Notes: a model not told the origin generated them from the letters alone. Positions 46,062-55,183 are shown, counted from the first letter of the stretch. The stretch: DNA of 64,000 bases from Pseudomonas syringae CC1557 (GCF_000452705.1 NZ_CP007014.1:620001-684000), one strand, 5' to 3'. Translations and numbers: made by a program.

Positions 46062-46951
46062 TTACCGACTCCAATCAGGCCTTTGACGAACCATCGCTGC
46101 ATAAACGCAATGACGAGGATAGGGGGCAGCATGCTGACCACGGCGGCGGCCATCAGCAGGTTCCATTCGGGGACCTGAGTTGTATCGGTCGGCAGGAAGC
46201 TGGCGACGCCCAGTACCAGCGTGCGCATGTCCTCACGGTTGGTCGCGACCAGCGGCCACAGGTAGTCTTTCCAGGCACCGATAAACACCAGTGTGCCGAG
46301 CGCCGCGAAGTTGGTCTTCGACAGCGGTAACAGAATGTCGACGAAAAAGCGCCAGGGCCCGGCGCCGTCCATGCGCGCGGCTTCGACCAGCTCGGCGGGC
46401 AGGGTCTGGTAAAACTGCCGGAACAGAAAAGTGCCAGTGGCCGAGGCGATCAGCGGCAGGGCGAGGCCGGGATAGCTGTCGAGCAGATTGATGGTCGGCA
46501 CTGGCAGCCACTGGATGTCAAGCCATTGCAATACGGTGCGCACCGGGCCGAACAGATCGCTGGCCACCGCGTAGGTCGGGATGATGCGCACTTCCAGCGG
46601 CAGCAGCAGCGCACCCAGTACGGCGAAGAAAATTACCGAGGTGTAACGGCTGCGAAAATACACCACTGCAAAGGCCGTCAACGCCGAGAGTGTCAGCTTG
46701 CCAATCACCACCAATGTCGCGACCAGCAGGCTGTTGCCCAACAAGTGCAACAGGTCCAGACGCCGAGTCACCTGTTGCAGATTTATCAGCAACTGGTCGC
46801 CGGGTATCACTGCCAGGCCCTGGCTGAATAGCTGTGAATTACTGACCGTTGCCGAGCAGACCGCCATATACAGCGGCCCAAGCGCGAATATCAGCCCCAG
46901 CGTCAGCAGCAGGTAGGCACCTGCGTTGAACAGCCGATTGTGCTCACTCAT
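46058..46951 (-). CDS. ugpE: ABC transporter permease UgpE
   Basis: A 297-aa inner-membrane permease with six membrane segments. The EAA loop reads ELVEAARMDGAGPWRFFVDI, which docks on UgpC. The ATG is the one overlapping the ugpA stop (ATGA) giving MSEHNRLFNAGAYLLLTLG; an open frame reaching further upstream runs through ugpA in the wrong frame and is not part of the gene. Confidence 0.93.
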   Translation of the reverse strand: MSEHNRLFNAGAYLLLTLGLIFALGPLYMAVCSATVSNSQLFSQGLAVIPGDQLLINLQQVTRRLDLLHLLGNSLLVATLVVIGKLTLSALTAFAVVYFRSRYTSVIFFAVLGALLLPLEVRIIPTYAVASDLFGPVRTVLQWLDIQWLPVPTINLLDSYPGLALPLIASATGTFLFRQFYQTLPAELVEAARMDGAGPWRFFVDILLPLSKTNFAALGTLVFIGAWKDYLWPLVATNREDMRTLVLGVASFLPTDTTQVPEWNLLMAAAVVSMLPPILVIAFMQRWFVKGLIGVGK

Positions 46952-47841
46952 GCTTTCACCCCACGACGCTTGAAGTGCAGCATGAGCTTGAATTGGGCGA
47001 CGCTCAGCACCACGACCGCCAGCAGCATGAGCACCGAAAGCGTGGATGAACCCGCCAGATCCAGTCCCATGAACCCGTCGGTGTAAATCTTGTACGCCAG
47101 CACATTGGTGGTATCGCCCGGTCCGCCGTGCGTCAGGGTGTCGACCAGGCCGAAGCTGTTGGACAGGCTTTCCAGCAGATCGATAACAAACACGAACAGC
47201 AAATACGGCGCGATCAGCGGCAACTGGATATCCAGCATGCGTCTGAGCGGACCGGCACCGTCCAGCGCTGCGGCAGCGAGGTAGTCGTCTGGCACCGACT
47301 TCAGGCTTGCAACCAGCATCACGAAATTGAACGGCACCAGGCACCACGCATAGGCCACAACCAGCAGCAGCATGCTTTGTACCGGGTTGGCGTAGGGCGC
47401 CCAGGTGCCGGGCGCGATGGCGTTGATCCAGGCAAAAATGCCCATCACCGGGTTGGCCAGTACATGAAAGACAATACCGATGGTGGCGCCCGATACCGCG
47501 TAGGGCCAGATCAGCAGGTTGCGGAACACGGCGTTGCCGCGCAATTTCAGTTCCAGGCACAAGGCAAGCACCAGCGCGATGAGGATTGAAAGCACCACGC
47601 TCGACAGACTGAACACTAGCGTCGAGCCCAGCGACGCGAGGACGCCGGGATCATTCAGAACCCGCCAGTAATTGCTCAGTCCGACAAATACCTCATGGCC
47701 TCCAAAGGGCGGCACCAGATGAAACGACCACCAGAGTGCCTGGACCGCGGGCCAGTAGAAAAATAGCCCGAGTGCCAGCAATTGCGGCAGGGCAAACAGC
47801 AGCGCCAGACGCGGCTGCGGAAAGTACGCGCGGGGCTTCAT
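46948..47841 (-). CDS. ugpA: ABC transporter permease UgpA
   Basis: A 297-aa permease, six membrane segments, beginning MKPRAYFPQPRLALLFALPQ. The EAA-type loop reads DYLAAAALDGAGPLRRMLDI. It pairs with UgpE. It overlaps ugpB upstream and ugpE downstream by 4 bases each. Confidence 0.93.
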   Translation of the reverse strand: MKPRAYFPQPRLALLFALPQLLALGLFFYWPAVQALWWSFHLVPPFGGHEVFVGLSNYWRVLNDPGVLASLGSTLVFSLSSVVLSILIALVLALCLELKLRGNAVFRNLLIWPYAVSGATIGIVFHVLANPVMGIFAWINAIAPGTWAPYANPVQSMLLLVVAYAWCLVPFNFVMLVASLKSVPDDYLAAAALDGAGPLRRMLDIQLPLIAPYLLFVFVIDLLESLSNSFGLVDTLTHGGPGDTTNVLAYKIYTDGFMGLDLAGSSTLSVLMLLAVVVLSVAQFKLMLHFKRRGVKA

Positions 47842-49154
47842 GGTGTCGCCTCGTTTGGTGGGGTACTGATGGGCGGCTGATGCATCTGTTGAAACAGGCC
47901 GAGCAACTCGTTGACACGCAGGGTTGATTGGCGCAGCGCGTGATCAACGCTTTGTCGGCCTGCCAGTGCGTTTTCCATTTCTTGCGACCAGATCAGGCGC
48001 ATCAATGTGATGAAACCGCAGCGCAATGGGACAGACGGCTGGCCGTCGATGTCGGCGAGCGCTGTCAGGCCGACTGTCACGGCTGACGGTTTCCGGGCGC
48101 TGGATTGCAGCGTCTCTGCAGCAGCCTGAGTGACTGGTAGGTAACCAGTACGTGCGCTGAAGGTCAGCTGGTTTTCCGGCAGCAGCAAGAAGGCGAGGAA
48201 TTCTGTGACCAGCCGATAATCCCGCACTGAATGCCCGCGCATCACCCACAGCGAGGAGCCGCCGGGCACATTGGCCTTGCGCGTTGTGTTGGCGTAGATC
48301 GGCAGCGGGGTCACGTCTATATCGGACTCAAGCTCGTCGTGCATGACATTCCACGCCCCGGTCGAGTCCAGCAGCATGGCGCAATCATCTGTGGAGAACG
48401 CCAGCGCCTGCTGACCGCTGCGGGTCGAGGCCTCGTAGCGAACCAGCCCCTCGGCAGTCCATTGCGCCAGGTCATTCATGAGGCGCAGATGCGTACCTGT
48501 GTCGAACTGGTAACGATCATTTTTTTCGATGCGCACCGCGACATCCGAGCCCTGCGCCGCGCTGGTTTGTTCCAGCCAGATCCACGGCGCGAACTGAGTA
48601 GCGACAGGGCAGGCATGACCGTTTTTCTTCAGCGCGCGCAAGGCCGTGGCAAATGCCTCCCACGTGGCGGGCGGCTGATGGATGCCTGCTGCGGCCAGAG
48701 CGTTTCGATGGGTGTAGAGCACGGCTGTTGATACTGCGAAAGGCTGGGCCGCGAGCGCGCCATGGTCGTCCGCGTAATAGCGGCGTAATGCGGGCAGAAA
48801 AGTGTCGCTCGCATAAGCCCTCTGATGATTGGCCATCGTTGTCTCGACATGCTCTGTGGCTCCACCCAGCAACATGTCCGGGGTGGCGACGTCGTAAATT
48901 TCCACCAGCGCGGGACCGATGCCTGCCCGATAGGCTGCCACCGTTTTCTGCAACGTTTGCTCGTAGGTTCCCTGACGAATGCAGTGCAGGCGATCACCTT
49001 CTTCACGCGGCGCATTGAAGCTTTTGCACAGGTCAGCGATGGCGGTGCCTGCCGCGCCGCCGTGGCTGTACCAGAACTCGGCTGGCGCGGCGAGGGTATG
49101 GGCGGCGAGTGGCAGCAGAGCCAGCACAGACAGAAATTTATGGATGACAGGCAT
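47838..49154 (-). CDS. ugpB: Periplasmic binding protein UgpB
   Basis: A 438-aa solute-binding protein with a cleavable signal peptide (FLSVLALLPLAAHTLAA, cleavage after about residue 23). It resembles E. coli UgpB in FWYSHGG, GTYEQTLQKTVAAYRAG, ALVEIYDVATPDMLL, GGSSLWVMRG and RTGYLPVTQAA. Order B-A-E-C-Q is that of ugp. The ATG at 49152-49154 is chosen, but a GTG at 49164-49166 would add four residues and neither has a clear ribosome-binding site. The natural ligand may be a particular glycerophosphodiester rather than glycerol-3-phosphate. Confidence 0.9.
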   Translation of the reverse strand: MPVIHKFLSVLALLPLAAHTLAAPAEFWYSHGGAAGTAIADLCKSFNAPREEGDRLHCIRQGTYEQTLQKTVAAYRAGIGPALVEIYDVATPDMLLGGATEHVETTMANHQRAYASDTFLPALRRYYADDHGALAAQPFAVSTAVLYTHRNALAAAGIHQPPATWEAFATALRALKKNGHACPVATQFAPWIWLEQTSAAQGSDVAVRIEKNDRYQFDTGTHLRLMNDLAQWTAEGLVRYEASTRSGQQALAFSTDDCAMLLDSTGAWNVMHDELESDIDVTPLPIYANTTRKANVPGGSSLWVMRGHSVRDYRLVTEFLAFLLLPENQLTFSARTGYLPVTQAAAETLQSSARKPSAVTVGLTALADIDGQPSVPLRCGFITLMRLIWSQEMENALAGRQSVDHALRQSTLRVNELLGLFQQMHQPPISTPPNEATP

Positions 49155-49184
49155 GGGGGCACTCACAGGAACTGAGTGTTATTT

Positions 49185-49230
49185 AATACAGGTTGTGTGT
49201 AGTATTTGTGACCTGTGGGACTTTTATCAA
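49185..49230 (-). promoter_or_regulatory. Candidate promoter and operator of the ugp operon
   Basis: Read on the - strand, TTGATA (49225-49230) and AATACT (49201-49206) are 18 bases apart. An inverted repeat ACAGGT (49188-49193) / ACCTGT (49211-49216) and a smaller one AATAC (49185-49189) / GTATT (49202-49206) overlap the -10 and start region. The divergent ROK regulator starts 90 bases away and is the obvious candidate to bind here. Matches to consensus are moderate. Confidence 0.45.
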
Positions 49231-49319
49231 ATGTTCATGATTGAAGTGTGTAATCGACGACGGGCGATACACTGCTCCACACGCCGACTGTTTTAATCCT
49301 CTTCTGACACGTTGATTCC

Positions 49320-50444
49320 ATGCCTCTCGACCTCCAAACGCAGCCGCATCCGCTCTTGAGCCTCAATGAACGCAAATTGCTGGACATCCTCCGGCGGCGC
49401 GGCGCGATTACGCGCGCCACGGTGTCTGCCGAAATGGATCTGGCGCAGCAGTCGGTTCACCGGCTGATCGAAGAACTGATCAGTCGCGGGCTGTTGCGCA
49501 GCGGCGAGCGCGTGAAGAATGGCCGTGGTCAGCCCAGCCCGCGTATCGAACTGGTCAATGAGGCGGTGTATGCCATTGGCGTTTCGATCAACACTGACTC
49601 GGCCGTGGTCTGTGTCGCCGACCTGGGTTGCAATGTGCTGGAGCAGGTCACCTTGCGCACGCCGCCGCTGAGCCGCAATAGCACGCTGGATGCGCTGGAG
49701 AAAACCATCGAACGGATGCTTCAGCGCAACGGCATCGAAGCGGATCGGGTCATCGGGATCGGCTTCGCCATTGCCGGATTTTTCCTTCAGAACCGCCAGA
49801 TCAACGCGCCCGAACCGCTGCGCGACTGGTCATTGATAGACTTGCAGCCAGTCCTCGAAGCGCGCTTTGGCATGCCCGTCTGGCTGGAAAACAACGCCAC
49901 CACGGCGGCTATCGGCGAAAGCCTGGTGGGCGTTGGGGCATGGGCCAGCAACTTCATCTACCTGTCGTTCAACTTCGGCTTCGGCGCCGGCGTGGTCATC
50001 AACGGCAAACCGTATTTCGGCAGCCACGGCAACGCGGGCGAGATCACCCTGTACAGCGATCAAGAGTCGATAAACCGCCCGGCCTTGCGCTACTTGCTGG
50101 AAGAACTGCATCAGAACGGCGTGCATGTGGATTCAATCGAAGACCTGAGCTCGCGCTTCGACCCGGACTGGCCCGGTGTAGACGCCTGGCTAAAACGCAT
50201 CCAGCCAACGCTGGACCGATTGGTCAATGCACTGGCAGGGCTGTTCGACCCCCAGGCCGTGGTGTTCGGTGGGCAATTGCCCCCCGAGCTGGGAAGACGG
50301 CTGATCGCCGCGACTACTTTCTGGGGGACCCATCGCTATAACGCGCCGCCGCCACGGCCTCAGTTGTTGCTGAGTGAGACAAATGGGGATGCGGCGGCTA
50401 TCGGGGCGGCGCTGGTGCCGTTGAAAGAGCGGTTTTTTGTTTGA
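49320..50444 (+). CDS. ROK-family transcriptional regulator
   Basis: A 374-aa protein. Residues about 15-75 form a winged helix (LNERKLLDILRRRGAITRAT, then SVHRLIEELISRGLL). The ROK sugar-kinase-like domain follows, with NNATTAAIGESLVG and FGFGAGVVINGKPYFGSHGNAGE. The ROK zinc motif CxCGxxGCxE, present in Mlc and NagC, is missing here; the position reads GNAGEITLYSDQES. Divergent from ugpB, it probably represses that operon and responds to a sugar or polyol ligand. Divergent placement is the only evidence for the target. Confidence 0.88.
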   Translation: MPLDLQTQPHPLLSLNERKLLDILRRRGAITRATVSAEMDLAQQSVHRLIEELISRGLLRSGERVKNGRGQPSPRIELVNEAVYAIGVSINTDSAVVCVADLGCNVLEQVTLRTPPLSRNSTLDALEKTIERMLQRNGIEADRVIGIGFAIAGFFLQNRQINAPEPLRDWSLIDLQPVLEARFGMPVWLENNATTAAIGESLVGVGAWASNFIYLSFNFGFGAGVVINGKPYFGSHGNAGEITLYSDQESINRPALRYLLEELHQNGVHVDSIEDLSSRFDPDWPGVDAWLKRIQPTLDRLVNALAGLFDPQAVVFGGQLPPELGRRLIAATTFWGTHRYNAPPPRPQLLLSETNGDAAAIGAALVPLKERFFV

Positions 50445-50927
50445 TTTTGATGCGTTGTTTGCTGGGTTCGTAATTGTTAATTGCGCTTGGGCGTTGCTGG
50501 CTAAACATTCGCGAACCCCGCTGGTGCATTCCAGTATTGAAAAGGCAGTGTCTTCCGCTGTCAGCAGAAAAATCATTTATATACGGCGTTGTCAGCATGT
50601 ACGGGCGCAGGGCAGCGAAAAGCGTCATAAATAAGCGTTTGTCGTCCAGGCAGCCGGGCTGCGACGTACTCGCGAGACGTATAGACGAGACGACACGCCA
50701 GGGCTCCGTCCAACGACCGTCATTCTATTCAGGGCCATCATGAGCCTGACTAATACTTTATTGAAATCAATTCGTTTTTGTTCATGTTGTCGTCCTGCTT
50801 AAAATGCGTGCAGCTCTTCACGATAGACAGAATAACGTCTGCCGGGTGAAGAAAAAAATATTGGTCGACGCTGAACAGAGCAATGAGCTTATTCAGGTTT
50901 GCCTCAAGAGCAGGGTGCCAGGCCGAG
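50445..50927 (+). other. Gene-free stretch ahead of the methionine module
   Basis: 483 bases without a convincing gene. The 3' third holds a MetR-like box and a plausible promoter (listed separately). The first 300 bases show no repeat, RNA gene or protein remnant that I recognise. Confidence 0.6.
50762..50805 (+). promoter_or_regulatory. MetR-like box and promoter of mesX
   Basis: TGAA-ATCAA-TTCG at 50762-50774 differs by one base from the MetR pattern TGAA-N5-TTCA. Downstream, a weak -35 TTGTTC (50778-50783) and a good -10 TAAAAT (50800-50805) are 16 bases apart. The box centre would lie about 44 bases before the start, a normal activator position. The leader to the mesX ATG is about 115 bases. 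Confidence 0.5.
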
Positions 50928-51911
50928 ATGAAAAAAGAATTCACATTTGCTATCAAGAGCCTTTGTTTTGATGAGAATTATTTACCCTCAGACACAACGC
51001 GTATCACGACTAACTTTGCCAATCTGGCCAGAGGGGAGCGTCGCCAAGAGAATTTGCGCAACACGTTGAAGATGATTGACAATCGTTTCAATGCCTTGGC
51101 GCAGTGGGACAATCCTACCGGTGATCGTTATACGGTCGAGCTGGACATCATCTCCGCTGAAATGAACATTGATGCTGAAGGCCGTGACTGTGCTATCCCG
51201 TTGATTGAGGTCTTGAAAACAACGATCGTTGATCGAAAAAACAACGAACGTATCAAGGGGGTCGTAGGCAATAACTTTTCCTCTTATGTACGAGACTATG
51301 ACTTCAGTGTGCGGTTATTGGAGCATAACAAGAGTCAGCCCGGGTTCAGCACGCCAGAGGGGTTTGGAGAGTTGCACGGAAAGCTGTTCAAGTGCTTTAT
51401 TAATTCAAATGCCTATAAAGAGCATTTCGAAAAGCCACCTGTTATCTGCCTGAGCGTCTCGAGCGCCAGGATTTACCAGCGGACCGAGAATTATCACCCT
51501 GTCCTGGGGTTTGAGTACCAGCAGGATCAATACTCCCTGACGGATGAGTATTTCAAGAAAATGGGCTTGAAGGTTCGCTATTTCATGCCGCCTGGCAGCG
51601 CTGCGCCTTTGGCTTTTTATTTCTCGGGCGATTTGCTGGGTGATTACACCACCCTAGAGCTGATAGGCACTATTAGCACAATGGATACCTTCCAGAAAAT
51701 TTATCGGCCTGAGATCTATAACGCGAACTCAGTGGCGGGGAAATGCTATCAGCCGAGCTTGAAAAACCAGGACTACTCATTGACTCGAATTGTGTATGAC
51801 CGCGAGGAGCGTAATCGACTGGCAGCTGAGCAAGGAAAGTTTGCCGAAGAACACTTTATCAAGCCCTACCAGGCCATGCTTGAACAGTGGTCCATTAGTT
51901 GCGCTCTTTGA
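50928..51911 (+). CDS. mesX: DUF1852 protein MesX, putative oxygenase component of folate-independent methionine synthase
   Basis: A 327-aa soluble protein of the DUF1852 family, beginning MKKEFTFAIKSLCFDENYLP. In aerobic bacteria DUF1852 is required, together with oxygen, for the core methionine synthase MesD to make methionine without methylfolate or cobalamin (shown genetically by Price and colleagues, 2021). The methyl donor and the chemistry are not established. The ATG at 50928 is chosen over an upstream in-frame ATG because it gives the family start. It is 25 bases upstream of mesD. Confidence 0.88.
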   Translation: MKKEFTFAIKSLCFDENYLPSDTTRITTNFANLARGERRQENLRNTLKMIDNRFNALAQWDNPTGDRYTVELDIISAEMNIDAEGRDCAIPLIEVLKTTIVDRKNNERIKGVVGNNFSSYVRDYDFSVRLLEHNKSQPGFSTPEGFGELHGKLFKCFINSNAYKEHFEKPPVICLSVSSARIYQRTENYHPVLGFEYQQDQYSLTDEYFKKMGLKVRYFMPPGSAAPLAFYFSGDLLGDYTTLELIGTISTMDTFQKIYRPEIYNANSVAGKCYQPSLKNQDYSLTRIVYDREERNRLAAEQGKFAEEHFIKPYQAMLEQWSISCAL

Positions 51912-51936
51912 TTCATTACAAAACAAGGCCATTTTC

Positions 51937-52971
51937 ATGAAAAAACTGTTGCCCACATCGACTGCTGGCAGCTTGCCTAAACCCTCCTGGCTTGCACAGC
52001 CTGAGACCCTTTGGTCACCGTGGAAATTGCAAGGTGAAGAATTGATTGAAGGTAAGCAAGATGCGTTGCGTTTGTCACTGCAAGAACAACAATTGGCCGG
52101 TATCGATATTGTCAGTGACGGTGAACAAACTCGCCAGCATTTCGTGACTACCTTTATCGAACACCTCGACGGCGTTGATTTTGAAAAGCGTGAGACCGTC
52201 AGGATTCGTGACCGCTATGATGCGAGCGTGCCAACGGTCATGGGGCCTGTTGCTAGGAAAAAGTCTGTTTTTGTTGATGATGCAAGGTTTCTACGTCAGC
52301 AAACGACACAGCCTATCAAGTGGGCGCTGCCAGGCCCAATGACAATGATCGACACCCTCCACGATGCTCATTATAAAAGCCGTGAAAAACTGGCTTGGGA
52401 GTTTGCCAAAATCCTCAACCAGGAGGCCAAGGAGCTGGAGGCTGCCGGGGTCGATATTATTCAATTCGACGAGCCTGCCTTTAACGTGTTTTTTGATGAG
52501 GTGAATGACTGGGGCGTTGCCACCTTGGAGCGGGCAATAGAAGGACTCAAATGCGAAACGGCCGTGCATATTTGCTACGGTTACGGCATTAAAGCGAATA
52601 CCGACTGGAAGAAGACGCTGGGTTCAGAGTGGCGACAATACGAAGAGGCGTTTCCCAAACTGCAAAAGTCCAGTATCGATATCATCTCGCTTGAATGTCA
52701 TAACTCTCACGTCCCTATGGATCTGATTGAACTCATTCGGGGAAAGAAGGTGATGGTAGGCGCCATTGACGTAGCAAGCCATACCATCGAGACGCCCGAG
52801 GAAGTTGCCAATACCCTTAGAAAGGCACTCCAGTTCGTCGATCCCGACAAGCTCTATCCATGCACCAACTGCGGCATGGCACCCTTGCCACGTCGAGTCG
52901 CCAGCGGCAAGCTGCATGCGTTAAGTGCCGGTGCAGAAATCGTCCGCAGAGAGCTCTCGAACAAACGCTGA
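51937..52971 (+). CDS. mesD: Core methionine synthase MesD (MetE C-terminal type)
   Basis: A 344-aa protein resembling only the catalytic half of cobalamin-independent methionine synthase; the folate-binding N-terminal half of MetE is lacking. Zinc and homocysteine ligands can be read as His211 and Cys213 (HICYGYG), Glu253 (LECHNSH) and Cys309 (CTNCGM), so it should be catalytic. The start MKKLLPTSTAGSLPKPSWL matches the family; longer in-frame starts overlap mesX. The neighbour mesX identifies it as the oxygen-dependent MesD type. An independent met regulon member is likely. Confidence 0.9.
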   Translation: MKKLLPTSTAGSLPKPSWLAQPETLWSPWKLQGEELIEGKQDALRLSLQEQQLAGIDIVSDGEQTRQHFVTTFIEHLDGVDFEKRETVRIRDRYDASVPTVMGPVARKKSVFVDDARFLRQQTTQPIKWALPGPMTMIDTLHDAHYKSREKLAWEFAKILNQEAKELEAAGVDIIQFDEPAFNVFFDEVNDWGVATLERAIEGLKCETAVHICYGYGIKANTDWKKTLGSEWRQYEEAFPKLQKSSIDIISLECHNSHVPMDLIELIRGKKVMVGAIDVASHTIETPEEVANTLRKALQFVDPDKLYPCTNCGMAPLPRRVASGKLHALSAGAEIVRRELSNKR

Positions 52972-53100
52972 GCGACATTCGGAAATGGCTTACGTAGGTT
53001 GAGCCGGTTTCATCACTGAAAAGGCTGAGGTCAGCCGGATATCGGCTGCTTCAAGCCTCCTGTCAGCAATGTCAGCCCCATTATATGTTTAGGAGCTGCT

Positions 53101-53604
53101 ATGTCACCTTTTGGTATTGCTATCAAACCATTGAGCTTTCGCGATGCGCTCGGCCACTACGCATCGGGTATCACAGTGATTACATCACACATCGCTGGCG
53201 AGCCGATTGGCTTCACGTGTCAGTCGTTCTATAGCGTGTCGATGAGCCCGCCACTGGTGTCATTCAGCGTCATGTGCGGCTCTGCAAGCTATCCCAAAAT
53301 TCGCCAGGCAGGTCGATTTGCGGTCAATATCCTCTCGGGTGAGCAAGTCAATATTTCCAATCAGTTCGCACGGCGAGGCTCGGACAAGTGGCACGGTGTC
53401 AAATGGGAGGAATCGCCGCTGGGTAATCCGATTATTGTCGGCAGCCTGCACTGGCTTGATTGCGAAATTTACGCAGAGCATGCCGCAGGCGATCACATGA
53501 TCGTGATCGGTGAAGTAAAAGCGTTAAACTTTCAAGAAGCCGCTACTACACAACCATTGCTGTATTTCAAAGGGCAATATCGAAGCCTCGCCGACCTTGG
53601 ATAA
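53101..53604 (+). CDS. Flavin reductase-like FMN-binding protein
   Basis: A 167-aa protein of the flavin reductase domain (HpaC/DIM6 type), with FRDALGHYASGITVITSH, GFTCQSFYSVSMSPPLVSFS and an FAVNILSGEQ strand. Such enzymes use NAD(P)H to supply FMNH2 to a separate monooxygenase. It sits 129 bases downstream of mesD in the same direction. I infer that it may supply reduced flavin to MesX or MesD, but it may also serve another oxygenase. Confidence 0.85.
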   Translation: MSPFGIAIKPLSFRDALGHYASGITVITSHIAGEPIGFTCQSFYSVSMSPPLVSFSVMCGSASYPKIRQAGRFAVNILSGEQVNISNQFARRGSDKWHGVKWEESPLGNPIIVGSLHWLDCEIYAEHAAGDHMIVIGEVKALNFQEAATTQPLLYFKGQYRSLADLG

Positions 53605-53879
53605 CCCTGGCGCTGGAGGGTAGTGAGATGGACTCACACGAGCAATAACCGCTTTTGGCCCACAGCCCCTGATTGTGATCAGCCGTTTGTTTTTCTCCCA
53701 ACCAATCCAAAATCGGCGTATTTACAGGCTTTGCTTCCACCCATCCTTCCCGCTAAAGTCAGCACCTGGGCGTTTGCTGCGCCTGCGGTCCGGGCGAAGG
53801 GGTTACCCAAGGCATGCTTTTTCAATTTTTCATTCCAGCTCCCGGCTTGTCGGCGGACCGAGCCCTGTAAGGAGTTGGC

Positions 53880-55121
53880 ATGCCCGCCACAAATGTTTCC
53901 CGTCATCACGGTCTTCTTGATCTACCTTCGCTGCGCAAGCGCGCCAAGCGTCTTTTGAAGGCACTGCAAAACAACGAGGCTGACGATGCGCGCTCGCAGC
54001 TGCACGCGCTCGGCTTGTGTGGCCCTGACTATCGCCTTGCCGACACGCAGTGGCTGGTAGCTCGCGAGGCCGGGTTTGCCAGTTGGCCCAAGCTGATCGC
54101 TCATGCCGAGAGTGTCGCGTTCGCCGCACGACATCCGGGTTTCGCTGCGACGAGCGAAGCGGCTGTCCAGCACTGGCGTTGCGGCAACGACATCGAGCAC
54201 CGCCTGCGGATCGCCGGCTTCTCGGGTTCGTTTCATATGTTTGATGATCCGATGGTCATGGGCCCGGTCCCCGCATTACCTGATGACGACTACTGGTCAG
54301 TGCGAGCGGCTTTCGTGGAGCAGGCATTTGGGCTGTCTCCTCGTGATAGTCGACAGCGCCAAGCCATACAGCGCGACGCGTTGGCAAAACTGGATGCGGA
54401 CAGTGAGCTGGTGCTGTGGTGCGAGGGCGACGCTTACGACCAACTGTTTCTTATACGGCTGCTGGCGAGTTTGCCAGCCTTGCCGCGCAGGCTCGAATTG
54501 ATCGAGATCAATCGGGTGCCTGGCGTGCAGCGATTTATAGGTATTGGTCAACTCGCACCGGATTTGCTCGCCTGGCTCTGGCCGCAACGGCGTTCGCTCG
54601 GAGAGGACGCCCTGGCACTGGGGCGTGAAGCATGGACTGCCTATACCGCGCCAGACCCAAGCGAATGGGCGCGCCTCGCAGCACAACAGCATCCCGCGTT
54701 ACCGCTACTCGGGCCTGCCTTGGCAAGGCAGCTACAAGAGCTTCCCGGCGCTAACGATGGCTTGAGTCTGACGCAACGTTTGACGTTGCGTATCCTCGCC
54801 GATCATGGCGAGTTACCCGCCGCCAAGGCTTTCGACCATCTGATGATGAGCTATGAGCCCCTGCCTTATCTGGGCGATCTGATGTTCCATTCGCTGCTGC
54901 GACCGCTAATCGAGGCACCACATCCGTTGGTGCACGAGCAGCCTGGAGGCGTGTGGCAGAAGCGCCTTCTTCGAATCACTGCCTTGGGCGAGCAAGCACT
55001 GTGTGAGCAGATTAACTGGCTGGATTACGCGCCAGCAGATCGATGGGTTGGCGGGGTGCAGATCGTTGCTGACCAATCACCTTGGGTGGTGAATGGCGAA
55101 GGGCGGGTGTGGCGTCGCTGA
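53880..55121 (+). CDS. DUF1835 domain protein with N-terminal helical repeat module
   Basis: A 413-aa soluble protein. Residues about 1-80 (LPSLRKRAKRLLKALQNNEA, ending VAREAGFASWPKLIAHAE) look like the helical module often found before ankyrin repeats in other proteins. Residues about 110-230 carry DUF1835 hallmarks (FHMFDDPMVMGPVPALPDDD and LVLWCEGDAYDQLFLIRLLA). The rest resembles the DUF3658-type C-terminal region. The ATG follows AAGGAG. The function is unknown; no operon partner is present. Confidence 0.85.
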   Translation: MPATNVSRHHGLLDLPSLRKRAKRLLKALQNNEADDARSQLHALGLCGPDYRLADTQWLVAREAGFASWPKLIAHAESVAFAARHPGFAATSEAAVQHWRCGNDIEHRLRIAGFSGSFHMFDDPMVMGPVPALPDDDYWSVRAAFVEQAFGLSPRDSRQRQAIQRDALAKLDADSELVLWCEGDAYDQLFLIRLLASLPALPRRLELIEINRVPGVQRFIGIGQLAPDLLAWLWPQRRSLGEDALALGREAWTAYTAPDPSEWARLAAQQHPALPLLGPALARQLQELPGANDGLSLTQRLTLRILADHGELPAAKAFDHLMMSYEPLPYLGDLMFHSLLRPLIEAPHPLVHEQPGGVWQKRLLRITALGEQALCEQINWLDYAPADRWVGGVQIVADQSPWVVNGEGRVWRR

Positions 55122-55183
55122 GCAAAGCCGAGAATGGGTTAATAACGCCAGTCACTGACAGTTACCGGTAATGGGATTCGCAT

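Noticed and set aside
46952..47560. Extension of the ugpE reading frame through ugpA
   Set aside because: This part is ugpA read in another frame; the ATG overlapping the ugpA stop gives a normal permease length.
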